Of a stretch of 41,262 bases of DNA, positions 26,110 through 34,306 are shown piece by piece (within the stretch, counting starts at the first letter, position 1; every line of letters starts with the position of its first letter). The stretch is from Planctomycetota bacterium (GTDB lineage: Bacteria > Planctomycetota > Planctomycetia > Pirellulales > Thermoguttaceae), in assembly GCA_029550925.1 (NCBI GenBank), contig JAKPGL010000010.1:1-41262 (forward strand), read 5' to 3'. The notes beneath the pieces are model-generated. The model was not told the DNA's origin. It was given only the letters and a program-made list of their open reading frames with translations, and did no database searches. The position numbers and the translations under genes were made by a program.

Positions 26110-26137
26110 CTGGATTCCCGCTTGCGCGGGAAGGACA
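26110..26137. repeat. REP-like palindromic repeat, copy 1
   Basis: CTGGA followed by TTCCCGC-TTGC-GCGGGAA (26115-26132), a perfect 7-bp stem with 4-base loop, then GGACA. It resembles the widespread intergenic family of the form GGATTCCCGC...GCGGGAATGAC. Confidence 0.7.
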
Positions 26138-26164
26138 TGGGGGGCTGGGGGAGGTTTAGGGAGC

Positions 26165-26192
26165 CTGGATTTCCGCTTGCGCGGGAAGGACA
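26165..26192. repeat. REP-like palindromic repeat, copy 2
   Basis: Same 28-base element as at 26110 with one C-to-T change in the left arm, in the same orientation and 55 bp away. Both follow the stop of the PEP-CTERM gene. Confidence 0.7.
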
Positions 26193-26302
26193 ATAGAGGA
26201 GGCGCTACGTAGTAATCAAGGCCCCCTCATCCGGCTTTCGGCGCAGGCAGAGCCTATGCCCTACGGGACTGTCCCGCCGGGGGAGATGGTGGTAGGCCCA
26301 TC

Positions 26303-26368
26303 GCGAAAATCTTATTGCTCCCTCAGCAGTTTGACGCGGAAGTCTTATTGCGTCCCTAGGAGTTTGAC
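26303..26368 (-). repeat. 33-bp tandem duplication at the 3' end of the ATP-grasp/GNAT gene
   Basis: Two adjacent 33-base units on the minus strand (26368-26336 and 26335-26303) match at 26 of 33 positions. The first encodes VKLLGTQ and the TAA stop plus DFR; the second, in the same frame, encodes VKLLREQ, a TAA and DFR. The stop codon itself is duplicated. Confidence 0.8.
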
Positions 26369-28018
26369 GTAGATCAGTTTATCGTCGCCGGGGGCGTAGA
26401 AGTCTTTTAAGCGGGCTTCGCACTGGTAGCCGCAACGTTGGTAGAATTGCCTGGTGGGTTCATATTGCGCCCGGCCGGAAGTTTCGATATAGATGCGTTG
26501 GCCGCCTGCCTGCTGGATGCGGCGTTCGCACTCTTGCAAGATGGCCCGGCCGAGGCCCCGGCCTTGCCGCTGCCGATGAACAGCAATCCAGTATAGGTCG
26601 AAACTGCCCGCAGTGGCTGCGATCGGGCCGTAGCAGCCGTAGCCGATCACTTGGCCCTGGTGCTCCAAAAACAGAAAATAGTATCCGCTGGCCGGCCCGG
26701 CCTGAAGGCGCTCCCGAACCAGTTCGTCGGCCACCTCGATTTCCGCCGGATTGAAAAAGCCGGTCGAACGCACGATCTCCCGGACCGCCTGCCGATCTTC
26801 CGGCCTGGGCTGATCCCGAAATTGATAGCCTGGCGGCAGGAGGGAAGTTTCACGATCTGGGGCAGGAGCTTGGCTACCCGCTGCATCGGATGGGGTTGGT
26901 TGCATTTTCCGATGGCGGTGTAGGGCGTCCTGGACGATCCGGTCGATGGCCTGGGCATAAGTAAGCCCGGCCTCGGCCACGGCAGCGGCAAACCCGGCGT
27001 CCGGCGCTAGACAGGGGTTGGTATTGATTTCCAGTATCCACGGCTGTCCCGCCGGATCGACCCGGAAATCCACCCGGGCATATCCGCCTAAATGGAATAG
27101 TTCCCAACAGGCCAGGGCCAATTGTTTCAGACGCTCTAAAAGCGGAGCGTCCGACGGGGGAAAATCGAACCGTCGCGGCGTATGGTGGTATTCAAAGCTG
27201 CCTTCTTCCCATTTGGCCGCATAGCCGACAATCCGCACCTTCTCCGGCGGAAAGGCGGAAAAGTCGATCTCGGCCGGCGGCAGGACCTCGGGTCCGTTCG
27301 GCCCGGCCAAAACGGAAAGATTGAACTCTCGGCCTTCGACGAATCGCTCGGCAAAGACAGGTCGGCCAAGCCGGTGGGCCGCCTCCGACAGGGCCGATTG
27401 CAACTGGGCCGCACTCTGCACCTGCACCACCGCTCCGTCGTCCAGCCCGATCGACGCATGTTCTCGAACCATTTTGATCAAAAAGAGGCCTTCGGAGGGT
27501 GTGGTTTCTGAGCGGCCTGCTTGGTGGGGCAAAACCGATTCCCTCTCCGTTGTCCAGACCGTGGTAGGATGAAGGAACGATCCCCCTTCAGCCGGGGTGC
27601 GTCCCAGGGTGTCTTCTCCTCCCGAGAAGAGCTGGCCGGAGGTAGGCACGATCCAATCGGGCGTGGGCAACCCCGCCAACCGGAGCAGCCGTTTGGTCAA
27701 CAGTTTATCATTGGAAATCATCAGGGCTTCGGACCGACTGCCGGTGTAGGGGATTTGGAGCACATCGAAAAGCCCCGCAGCCGCATGGGCCAGCCAATCC
27801 GAACCGCCCAACGATTCCACCAGGTTAAAGACCACCTCGGGCCGGAGACTCGACAATCGGTCTTTCAGTTCGTCCAGCCGAAGAGTGCATTCCAAGGAGA
27901 TCGGCTCATGGCCCAGTTGGCGCAAAGCGGCTTCGACGGCTTCGGCCTGCACCAGCACATCCCGATCCGCCTCATTGGCCGCCGCAGACACCTGATTGTA
28001 CAGCACGACCACTCGCAT
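26345..28018 (-). CDS. Ddl-like ATP-grasp ligase fused to a GNAT acetyltransferase
   Basis: A 557-residue two-domain protein. Residues ~1-365 resemble D-alanine-D-alanine ligases: MRVVVLYNQ, PEVVFNLVESLGG, IPYTGS, the nucleotide-binding LFLIKMVREHASIG, and the metal/ATP motif ARVDFRVD...ILEINTNPCLAPDAGF. A Ser/Thr/Gly-rich insertion of about 40 residues interrupts the central domain. Residues ~405-557 form a GNAT domain with IAVHRQRQGRGLGRAIL, the acetyl-CoA loop. It could ligate two amino acids and acetylate the product, by analogy with N-acetylglutaminylglutamine synthetase, which also joins these domains (in the other order). It follows a second ATP-grasp gene after 43 bp, so the two are probably co-transcribed. 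The product is unknown. Confidence 0.85.
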   Translation of the reverse strand: MRVVVLYNQVSAAANEADRDVLVQAEAVEAALRQLGHEPISLECTLRLDELKDRLSSLRPEVVFNLVESLGGSDWLAHAAAGLFDVLQIPYTGSRSEALMISNDKLLTKRLLRLAGLPTPDWIVPTSGQLFSGGEDTLGRTPAEGGSFLHPTTVWTTERESVLPHQAGRSETTPSEGLFLIKMVREHASIGLDDGAVVQVQSAAQLQSALSEAAHRLGRPVFAERFVEGREFNLSVLAGPNGPEVLPPAEIDFSAFPPEKVRIVGYAAKWEEGSFEYHHTPRRFDFPPSDAPLLERLKQLALACWELFHLGGYARVDFRVDPAGQPWILEINTNPCLAPDAGFAAAVAEAGLTYAQAIDRIVQDALHRHRKMQPTPSDAAGSQAPAPDRETSLLPPGYQFRDQPRPEDRQAVREIVRSTGFFNPAEIEVADELVRERLQAGPASGYYFLFLEHQGQVIGYGCYGPIAATAGSFDLYWIAVHRQRQGRGLGRAILQECERRIQQAGGQRIYIETSGRAQYEPTRQFYQRCGYQCEARLKDFYAPGDDKLIYVKLLGTQ

Positions 28019-28061
28019 CGGCTCGACCCTTTTTCGGAGGAAAAAGCCATGAGGCGTCTGG

Positions 28062-29081
28062 TTAGACTGCTCCGGCAGGCTGGCGGATGGGCTGGGTGGG
28101 CTGGATGCGTTTGGCCGCCGATTCGATAATCCAGCCGATCAGCCGCTGGTAGGGGATGCCGCGGGCCGTGCAGATCATCGGCAAATCGGAATGGGTCGGA
28201 TGCAGTCCGGCCAAGGGATTAGCCTCCAGAAATTGGGGGCGTCCCTGGGCGTCGCACCGCAGATCAAGCCGACCGGCATCCCGGCACCCCAGCACCTGCC
28301 AGGCAGCCAGGGCAATCTGTTCCGCCTGGGCTACCACAGGATCCTCCTCCGGCCGAACGAACACATAATCGACCCGCTCTTCGCAGTATTCCTTGTTCTG
28401 GTAGGAATAGACGTTTGGCTCGGCGGTGGGACGCAGGCAGATTTCCAAAGTCCCCAGCACACGGGCTTCTGGCCCGGTGCCGACCAGCCCCACCGTAAAC
28501 TCCCGACCCGGCAGATACGACTCCACCAGGACCGGCTGGTGAAATCGGCTTAGCAACTCTTCACAGCGGGCCAGTAGGCTGGACTGATCGTGGACAATCG
28601 AGGCAGGGCTAACCCCTTTGCCGGTTCCCTCGGCCACCGGTTTGACAAACAGGGGAAACTCCAGCCGAAGCTGTTCCACCTGCTCCGCTCGCTCGACCAC
28701 GGCAAAATCGGGCGTGGGCAAACCGGCCTGCCGAACCACCAACTTAGCCAACCCTTTATCCAAACAGACGGCCATCACCAACGGATCCGAAAAGGTATAA
28801 GGAATCCCGAATACGTCCAAGATGCAGGGGACTTGAGATTCCCGGGCCTGGCCGTGGATTCCCTCGGCAAAATTGAAGACCAAGTCCCAGCGGTCGCCGG
28901 CGGCCAAGCGCTGGACCAAGCGCCGGGCCGACCCGATCCGATCCACCCGATGGCCCAAGGCGGCAATCGCCTCGGCCAGAGCGTCGATCGTTTCAGGCCG
29001 ATCCAGTTCGGCGGTCTCCTCCTCGGAATAGCCAGCCGCCAGATACTCGTTTCGCAAATCGTAGGCCAATCCGATCCGCAT
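28062..29081 (-). CDS. Ddl-like ATP-grasp ligase
   Basis: A 339-residue homologue of D-alanine-D-alanine ligase and of its downstream neighbour. Features are MRIGLAYDLRNEYL, DLVFNFAEG (like the VVFNLVE of the partner), IPYTFSDPLVMAVCLDK, the ATP-binding FVKPVAEGTGKGVS, SYLPGREFTVG and the metal motif LDLRCD...FLEANPLAGLHPTHSDLP. The C-terminal GLxPxxSDLP part is close to true Ddl (NTxPGxTxxS), but EAN replaces EIN. No murein gene is nearby, so a role in a dipeptide-like metabolite is as likely as in cell-wall synthesis. The ATG has AGGAGAGG just upstream. It is the first gene of a probable two-gene operon and is divergent from the CAP gene. Confidence 0.85.
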   Translation of the reverse strand: MRIGLAYDLRNEYLAAGYSEEETAELDRPETIDALAEAIAALGHRVDRIGSARRLVQRLAAGDRWDLVFNFAEGIHGQARESQVPCILDVFGIPYTFSDPLVMAVCLDKGLAKLVVRQAGLPTPDFAVVERAEQVEQLRLEFPLFVKPVAEGTGKGVSPASIVHDQSSLLARCEELLSRFHQPVLVESYLPGREFTVGLVGTGPEARVLGTLEICLRPTAEPNVYSYQNKEYCEERVDYVFVRPEEDPVVAQAEQIALAAWQVLGCRDAGRLDLRCDAQGRPQFLEANPLAGLHPTHSDLPMICTARGIPYQRLIGWIIESAAKRIQPTQPIRQPAGAV

Positions 29082-29512
29082 ATCCTCTCCTAGAATCTTC
29101 AGAATCAGAAATTGTCGTTGCTCGATGGGCCGATCCTAAAACTCCGCATGGCAAATGTTCCGCCGTCTGAAAGGGACATCTAATTTTATATCATCTTTCC
29201 TATCCTCCAAGAGGCCCGATTTCGTTATTCCCGCACCAGCAGAATGCAGAATGGTTGCCGCTGCCCCCGGAGCGGGAAAGACCTGGTGAGATACCGTCTT
29301 GCCAGAGGGTGTTCCGGCGGCGCCGAGTTGTGTAGATACCTGTGTCTTTCGTAGCAGGGAAAGGCTCCCCCCCTGTTTTAGCTAGAATGGGAAGAAATCT
29401 CCGTAGGGGGGTTGTCAAGGAAAAAAGGCGGATTATTGTAGAATCTATTATGAAATCTCCCCAACGAGCATAAAACAACCCAGGTGAGGCTCTGTTTTAC
29501 AAAGGAGAAGAG
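29082..29512. promoter_or_regulatory. 431-bp divergent intergenic region
   Basis: It lies between the ATP-grasp pair and the CAP-domain gene and must hold both promoters; no box pair is convincing. Seen in it are CCTC-CAA-GAGG (29204-29214) and widely spaced arms TTCCCGC (29228-29234)/GCGGGAA (29272-29278). The stretch from about 29425 is AT-rich, a likely promoter zone for the CAP gene. Confidence 0.35.
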
Positions 29513-30091
29513 ATGCTATTCAGATTCATCGCAGCAGGGGTGCTTCTGGCGATTTCGGCAGATGGGTTTTGTTCCGAATCGGCCGCCCCCGCCACGCCCG
29601 CCCAAGACGCCTCTTTGGAACAGGTCCTGGAGAATTCTCCCGATCAAAAGGCGTCTCCGGAACAGTCCGCCGATGTTCCTCCGGCGGAGACAGGCGATCC
29701 AGCAGCAAAAAGCGACCGTGAGGCGTCAGAGAACGAGTCCGGCTCGGCCAAGGTGGAACTGATCGCCATTGAAAAAAATATCATCGACTATACGAACCAG
29801 GAGCGGGCCCGCTATGGATTACCGCCCCTGGAAGTCTGCCCGAAGCTGATGGAGTCGGCCCGTCGGCACGCCGCCTGGATGACCATCCACCGAAGCCTTC
29901 GGCACACCTCGGACCCGGTGGCCGAGAATATCGCCCTGGGCCAGCGCAGTAGTCAGGAGGTGGTGCGGGACTGGATGCGATCCAGCGGCCACCGGGCCAA
30001 CATCCTCAATCCACGCCATCGCTGGATCGGAGTAGCCGCCTACCAAACCCCTGAGGGCAGTATCTACTGGTGCCAGCAATTCCGGCCGTAA
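29513..30091 (+). CDS. Secreted CAP-domain (SCP/PR1-like) protein
   Basis: A 192-residue exported protein. AAAGGAG precedes the ATG, and the first ~18 residues are a signal peptide. A Pro/Glu/Ser-rich linker of about 60 residues leads to a CAP domain at about 82-192. That domain has NIIDYTNQERARYGLPPLEV, SARRHAAWM, SLRHTSDPVAENIALG, SSGHRANILNPRHRWIGVA and YWCQQF, which together match the bacterial YkwD-type CAP signature including the two active-site-cavity histidines. Function in bacteria is poorly known; surface or wall roles are suggested. A weak hairpin (GACC-AGAA-GGTC, 30106-30117) with a T/C-rich tail follows and may terminate it. Confidence 0.88.
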   Translation: MLFRFIAAGVLLAISADGFCSESAAPATPAQDASLEQVLENSPDQKASPEQSADVPPAETGDPAAKSDREASENESGSAKVELIAIEKNIIDYTNQERARYGLPPLEVCPKLMESARRHAAWMTIHRSLRHTSDPVAENIALGQRSSQEVVRDWMRSSGHRANILNPRHRWIGVAAYQTPEGSIYWCQQFRP

Positions 30092-30559
30092 AAGTACACG
30101 AACTGGACCAGAAGGTCTCTTCTCTTTTCGGTAACATTTTAGCCGAATGCAGTACCTTGTCACTGCCGCGCAAGCGCCCCATCTAGGCTTCTTGTAGCCT
30201 CTACTTGGGAGGAATAACAACGGAGCCGGCCTCATAGGACCCTGGATGGAGAGCTTGTGCGGGAATGACAATTCCGGGCCGGTTCATCCTAAAATAAACC
30301 TCCTCTGCATTCGGCTGAAATGTTACAACAATCGAAACGAGCCTTCTTGGAGTACGGTGGGAGTCCTGCAGAGGATCGCCCGTTCGTCTCCTTAAGAGGA
30401 GGTTCTTCTGTTCATCCGGGAGGTCGGCAGGTACAAGCCATGCATTTCCCTTTAACCCAGAGGCGCTTGGCAGTCAAGTTAGGGCTTACGAAGGCAAACC
30501 GTGGGAGAGACCTCTGACAAACCATCCCTTGGGCCCTGCCGATAGGGTTTAACCCCGTT
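30092..30559. other. 468-bp intergenic region between convergent genes
   Basis: It contains the weak hairpin at 30106 and a degraded REP-like copy (30242-30270), whose right arm (GCGGGAATGACA) is kept and left arm is lost. A 65-codon frame at 30320-30517 has no Shine-Dalgarno sequence or recognisable product. I see no RNA gene. Confidence 0.35.
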
Positions 30560-31012
30560 TCAGGAGGCGGCCAGTTTCCCCTGCCGGGCGGATTCGTGGA
30601 GTTTTTGGGCCGTTTGGCGGTCGGCCTCGGCTTTTTCGGTTTCGCCCAGTTTGGCGTAGGCGACCGCCCGGTTCGCGTAGGCGTCGGCGTAGTCGGGCCG
30701 AAGGCGAATCGCTTCGGTGTAGTCGGCAATGGCCTTTTCGAATTGCCCCAACGTGCGATAGACCACCCCTCGGTTATTCAAGGCCCTTGGGTATTCCGGC
30801 TCTAAACGGAGGGCCTCGTCGAGATCGGACAGGGCCGCTTCGTATTCGCCTCGTTCGTAGTGCAGAGTGCCCCGGTTGCACCAGGCGCGGGCGTAAGCCG
30901 GTTCGAGTTGGATGGCCTCGTCGAAGGCGGCCAGCGCCTTGTCCAACTGCCCCTTGATCCAGAATGCGTTGCCTCGACCGCACGCTCGGACTGCCTCTTC
31001 CCTCTCTTCCAT
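30560..31012 (-). CDS. Tetratricopeptide-repeat protein
   Basis: A 150-residue protein made almost wholly of four TPR units with the 34-residue spacing: GNAFWIKGQLDKALAAFDEAIQLEP, then CNRGTLHYERGEYEAALSDLDEALRLEP, NNRGVVYRTLGQFEKAIADYTEAIRLRP and ANRAVAYAKLGETEKAEADR (each quoted in part). No signal peptide is visible, so it is likely a cytoplasmic interaction adapter. The longest frame starts at a TTG at 31033; the ATG at 31012 has GGAGG 8 bases upstream. It is 381 bp downstream of glutamate dehydrogenase on the same strand, with no obvious functional tie. Confidence 0.85.
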   Translation of the reverse strand: MEEREEAVRACGRGNAFWIKGQLDKALAAFDEAIQLEPAYARAWCNRGTLHYERGEYEAALSDLDEALRLEPEYPRALNNRGVVYRTLGQFEKAIADYTEAIRLRPDYADAYANRAVAYAKLGETEKAEADRQTAQKLHESARQGKLAAS

Positions 31013-31393
31013 CGAGGCGCCCTCCGCTTGCAAAAACCCTGGAAAAGCTCTTCACAGGAAAAGTACGCTGCGGCCTCCTTCTTCTATCATGCTCCAAACC
31101 GAACCATTTGGCAAGCATAAAGAAACGAAAAATCGGAACATTTCCACTAAGGCCCCCAGCCCCGGCATAACCAGAAACCGACTTGCTGCTACTGGCCCCA
31201 GGGATTGATGGAAAAGCCCCCCAGTCTATAGATCCCCAGGCGCTGTCCCATGACTACCCGCCATTTCGCGGGGGCAATGAGTCCTGATTTCTGTCTCTGC
31301 GGACTTCTGCCATCTCTGGCGGTGAGAAAAGGAAAGCGTTTCGCCGCACAGAGAGCGTTGAAAAGGCAAGAAGAAAACGTCTCTCCCAAAAAC
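31013..31393. other. 381-bp intergenic region
   Basis: Between the TPR and glutamate dehydrogenase genes, both on the minus strand. Only small hairpins are seen, for example CCCGC-CATTTC-GCGGG (31257-31272). It should contain the TPR promoter and the end of the dehydrogenase transcript. No gene is supported. Confidence 0.35.
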
Positions 31394-32656
31394 TTATTGG
31401 ACGCCGCGTTCCAAAGCGGCCTGGACGACCCGTTCGATGGCCGTCTCGTAGGCCGCCCGCCGAAGGGTGATCTTATGGTCCCTTGCCCGTTCGGAAACTT
31501 GCCGATAGGCTTGAACGAGTTTGTCGGCCATTCGGCTCAAGACCTCTTCTTTTGTCCAGTAGTATTCTTGGCGGTTCTGCACCCATTCGAAGTAGCTCAC
31601 GGTTACGCCGCCGGCGTTGGCCACAATGTCCGGCACGAGCCGAATGCCTCGCTCTTCTAAGATTTCCCCGGCCCGTTGGGTGGTCGGTCCGTTGGCCCCT
31701 TCGACTACCATCCGGGCCTGGATTTTTTTGGCCAGTTCCTCGTCAATGGCGTCTTCCAAGGCGGCCGGTATCAGAAAATCGCATGGGGCGCACAAGACGG
31801 CTTCGTGAGAAACCGTTTGGGCCTTCGGGAATCCCACTACCGAACCGGTGCGCCGGGCGTATTCCAAAAGGGCCGGGATGTCCAGACCGTCGGAGTTCCA
31901 GACGCCGCCGCCAATGTCGGAAACCGCTACCACTTTGGCCCCTCGACGCACCAGTTCCAAGGCGGCGTGCGAACCTACATTGCCAAACCCCTGAACCGCC
32001 GCCGTGGCCCCGGCCAAGTCGATTCCCATTTCCCGGGCGGCCTCGGCCAGCACCACCACCACGCCGATGCCGGTGGCTTCCCGTCGGCCCTGGCTGCCGC
32101 CTAAGTCCACAGGTTTCCCGGTAACGGTCCCTCGGGCGTACTGGCCGCTGATCATCCGCCAGGTATGGACCATCCAGGCCATCTCGCGTTCCCCGGTGTT
32201 CACATCCGGGGCGGGCATATCGGTATCCGGCCCCACATCTTTGGCCAATACAACGGCAAACTTTTTGGTCAGCCGCTCCTTCTCCGCCAGCGACAGGGCC
32301 TTGTAATCCACAGCCACACCGCCCTTGGCCCCGCCAAACGGAATGTTCACCACAGCCGTCTTCAAGTACATCCAGAAGGCCAGAGCGGTAATTTCGTCCA
32401 GGTTCACCTTGGGATGGAATCGCAAACCGCCTTTGTACGGCCCCAGGTCGTCGTTAAACTGCACCCGATAGGCCGGATAGACGGTAATCGTACCGTCGTC
32501 TTTCTGCAAGGTTACTCGATAGATGATCGACTTGTCCGGCGTGGTGAGTCGATCCAGCAGGGCCAACCCCGGATACCGCTCCTCCAAGTGCAGCGGAGCG
32601 GCGTACTGCAAAAACATCCCCTTGGCCCGCTCAAAAAGCGACGGTCCGGATTCCAT
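31394..32656 (-). CDS. gdhA: Glutamate dehydrogenase (Glu/Leu/Phe/Val dehydrogenase family)
   Basis: A 420-residue enzyme that interconverts glutamate and 2-oxoglutarate plus ammonia. The dimerisation/catalytic domain has YRVQFNDDLGPYKGGLRFHP and the catalytic lysine motif FGGAKGGV (Lys 111), then KDVGPDTDMPAPDVNT. The NAD(P) domain has VQGFGNVGSHAALEL near residue 215 and ends with VANAGGVTVSYFEWVQN. Length matches the short hexameric type. Two ATGs are close together; the one at 32656 is preferred because AAAGGA lies 8 bases before it, whereas the ATG at 32665 overlaps that sequence. Coenzyme preference is not decided. Confidence 0.93.
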   Translation of the reverse strand: MESGPSLFERAKGMFLQYAAPLHLEERYPGLALLDRLTTPDKSIIYRVTLQKDDGTITVYPAYRVQFNDDLGPYKGGLRFHPKVNLDEITALAFWMYLKTAVVNIPFGGAKGGVAVDYKALSLAEKERLTKKFAVVLAKDVGPDTDMPAPDVNTGEREMAWMVHTWRMISGQYARGTVTGKPVDLGGSQGRREATGIGVVVVLAEAAREMGIDLAGATAAVQGFGNVGSHAALELVRRGAKVVAVSDIGGGVWNSDGLDIPALLEYARRTGSVVGFPKAQTVSHEAVLCAPCDFLIPAALEDAIDEELAKKIQARMVVEGANGPTTQRAGEILEERGIRLVPDIVANAGGVTVSYFEWVQNRQEYYWTKEEVLSRMADKLVQAYRQVSERARDHKITLRRAAYETAIERVVQAALERGVQ

Positions 32657-32741
32657 GGCAAGCATCCTTTGATAATTTCTGCATTCTAAAGAACCGGAGA
32701 ATTCCAGAAAAACATTCTGGGGCCTTCCTCCGAAACGCCCC

Positions 32742-32763
32742 GTAACGCCGACTGTTAGTCGGC
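32742..32763. repeat. 22-bp direct repeat, copy 1, with hairpin
   Basis: GTAAC followed by GCCGAC-TGTTA-GTCGGC, a perfect 6-bp stem. A second copy lies 69 bp away at 32811. It resembles small dispersed repeats I associate with planctomycete genomes. Confidence 0.75.
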
Positions 32764-32810
32764 GCTTGGCTCAGGCTGGACAGCCTAAGCTACGTAACGC
32801 CCCCCTGTCC

Positions 32811-32832
32811 GTAACGCCGCCTGTTAGTCGGC
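32811..32832. repeat. 22-bp direct repeat, copy 2
   Basis: Identical to the copy at 32742 except for one base, which breaks one pair of the stem. Confidence 0.75.
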
Positions 32833-32946
32833 AAGTGTTAATCCGCCGTGGATCCCAAGCCAGTCTAACCGACCGGGCTACGCCGCCGCGGCCCTCTGCG
32901 CCGCAGAAACAACTTCCCACGAGTCTTGTTGCCGGAAGCAAGGGGA

Positions 32947-34215
32947 TCACGCCGATTTCCACTGCACGTGGGGCGTCGGCTCATAAAGGATTTGCACCCA
33001 TCGGCCGTCCGCGCCGATGGACATCCGAGCCGCTTCGGTAACCAGTTCGTTAATGAAGCTATTGGCCGGGGTGGCCAAAATGCCTCGTTGGTCAATCTCT
33101 TGGAGGACCATTTGGCGGGCCTCCAAAGCGGCTTGGCCTTCCAGGCCTTCGGCGGCGGCATTCACCCGTCGGGCCGCCTCTACAATCGCCTCGATCGAAT
33201 CATATCCATACCCGATCGGCCGCAACCCATCGCCCTCCCACGGCACAAGCCGCATGTAATCCGGACTGACGTACCGAAACATCGCCCCGGATTTGTTGTC
33301 GATATAGCCGTGGCTTACGCCGCGATATTGGTCGTCGTGGTGGATGATGGCCCCGCAGTCGGGTCCTTCACAGTACATGGTCAGCCCTTGGTCGCACGTG
33401 CCGGGGCCGGCGTCGGGATAGCCCAGGCCGTTCAGCAGGGTCATGGTCGCCCCGTTTTCCCAGATCACCGTCCCGGCCGACCACAACCAGCCGATATTGC
33501 CGTTGGGAAATCGGCCTTCCACGCCGCGCACGGAAACCTCGACCGGCCGTAAGCCTGTAATGAAATACACTAAATCTATGTAATGGCAGCCCACATAGGT
33601 AAATGGGTCGCTGTTTTCTTTGGTAAACCAGTTCTGGAAGTTGGAATGACGGTAGTAATAAGGTTCCAAGAGCCGGGCCTCGCCAAGACGAAATTGGCCG
33701 AAACGCCCTTTTCGATATTGCCCTCGGGCTTCTAGCGAACGGCGGTCGAACCGCTTATGGTATTCGACGGCCACAAGCAGCCCCTTCTGCCGGGCAATCT
33801 GCTCGATCTCGGCCGCCTGCCGATAGGTGGGCACTAATGGCTTCACACACAGCACATGCTGGTCCCGCTCCAGGGCAGCCCGCATCACTTGGTCGTGCAG
33901 GTGGTCCGGCACCGCCGCAACGACCAAATTTCTGGCCGGCAATTGGGCGATCACTTCCCGGAAAAGATCGGGAAACATACGATCCGGCGGCTCGGCTAAG
34001 GAAGGAAACGGCTCAAAAGTATGCCGGGGAAACGCCTCGCCGAGCCGCTCCGAACGGGCCAGGGCCGTCAGCGGCGCTGAATTGAGCGCACAAATCTTTA
34101 TCCCACCGATCCGCCCCAGCCGCTGCAGATGATACAACGAAGGAAGAATCTGGTCGTGGGTGATCATCCCGCCGCCGACTACCACCACTTCGAGTTTTCC
34201 GCCGTCGGAATTCAT
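32947..34215 (-). CDS. Gfo/Idh/MocA-family oxidoreductase (cytoplasmic)
   Basis: A 422-residue protein that starts directly with a Rossmann strand, VEVVVVGGGMITHDQILPS (quoted approximately), and has no Tat signal, unlike the homologue at 22513. AAAGGAGGAG precedes the ATG. It contains LVVAAVPDHLHDQVM, the catalytic-lysine motif HVLCVKPLVPTY, and VAVEYHKRFD. The C-terminal domain has YVGCHYIDLVYFITGLRP, typical of sugar dehydrogenases of this family. The substrate is unknown. The aminotransferase gene ends 91 bp upstream on the same strand, so the pair may form an operon acting on one keto or amino sugar (inference). Confidence 0.9.
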   Translation of the reverse strand: MNSDGGKLEVVVVGGGMITHDQILPSLYHLQRLGRIGGIKICALNSAPLTALARSERLGEAFPRHTFEPFPSLAEPPDRMFPDLFREVIAQLPARNLVVAAVPDHLHDQVMRAALERDQHVLCVKPLVPTYRQAAEIEQIARQKGLLVAVEYHKRFDRRSLEARGQYRKGRFGQFRLGEARLLEPYYYRHSNFQNWFTKENSDPFTYVGCHYIDLVYFITGLRPVEVSVRGVEGRFPNGNIGWLWSAGTVIWENGATMTLLNGLGYPDAGPGTCDQGLTMYCEGPDCGAIIHHDDQYRGVSHGYIDNKSGAMFRYVSPDYMRLVPWEGDGLRPIGYGYDSIEAIVEAARRVNAAAEGLEGQAALEARQMVLQEIDQRGILATPANSFINELVTEAARMSIGADGRWVQILYEPTPHVQWKSA

Positions 34216-34306
34216 GAAATATCTCCTCCTTTCTAAAAGAAATCGCTCACTACATCATTTCCGGTGAATTTCGCCGTCCTATTTCCCCGGCTGATGGGTT
34301 CCGTAA

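Larger units (their letters stand above)
32657..32946. other. Repeat-rich intergenic region upstream of gdhA
   Basis: About 290 bases holding the CCAGAA-AACA-TTCTGG-type hairpin (32704-32720), two 22-base repeats (32742 and 32811) and, between them, GGCTGGACAGCCTAAGC, which resembles another planctomycete intergenic repeat. The gdhA promoter should be here, but repeats obscure it. Confidence 0.45.

Noticed and set aside
30320-30517. 65-codon frame in the CAP/TPR intergenic region
   Set aside because: No ribosome binding site, no conserved features, and composition like the surrounding non-coding DNA.
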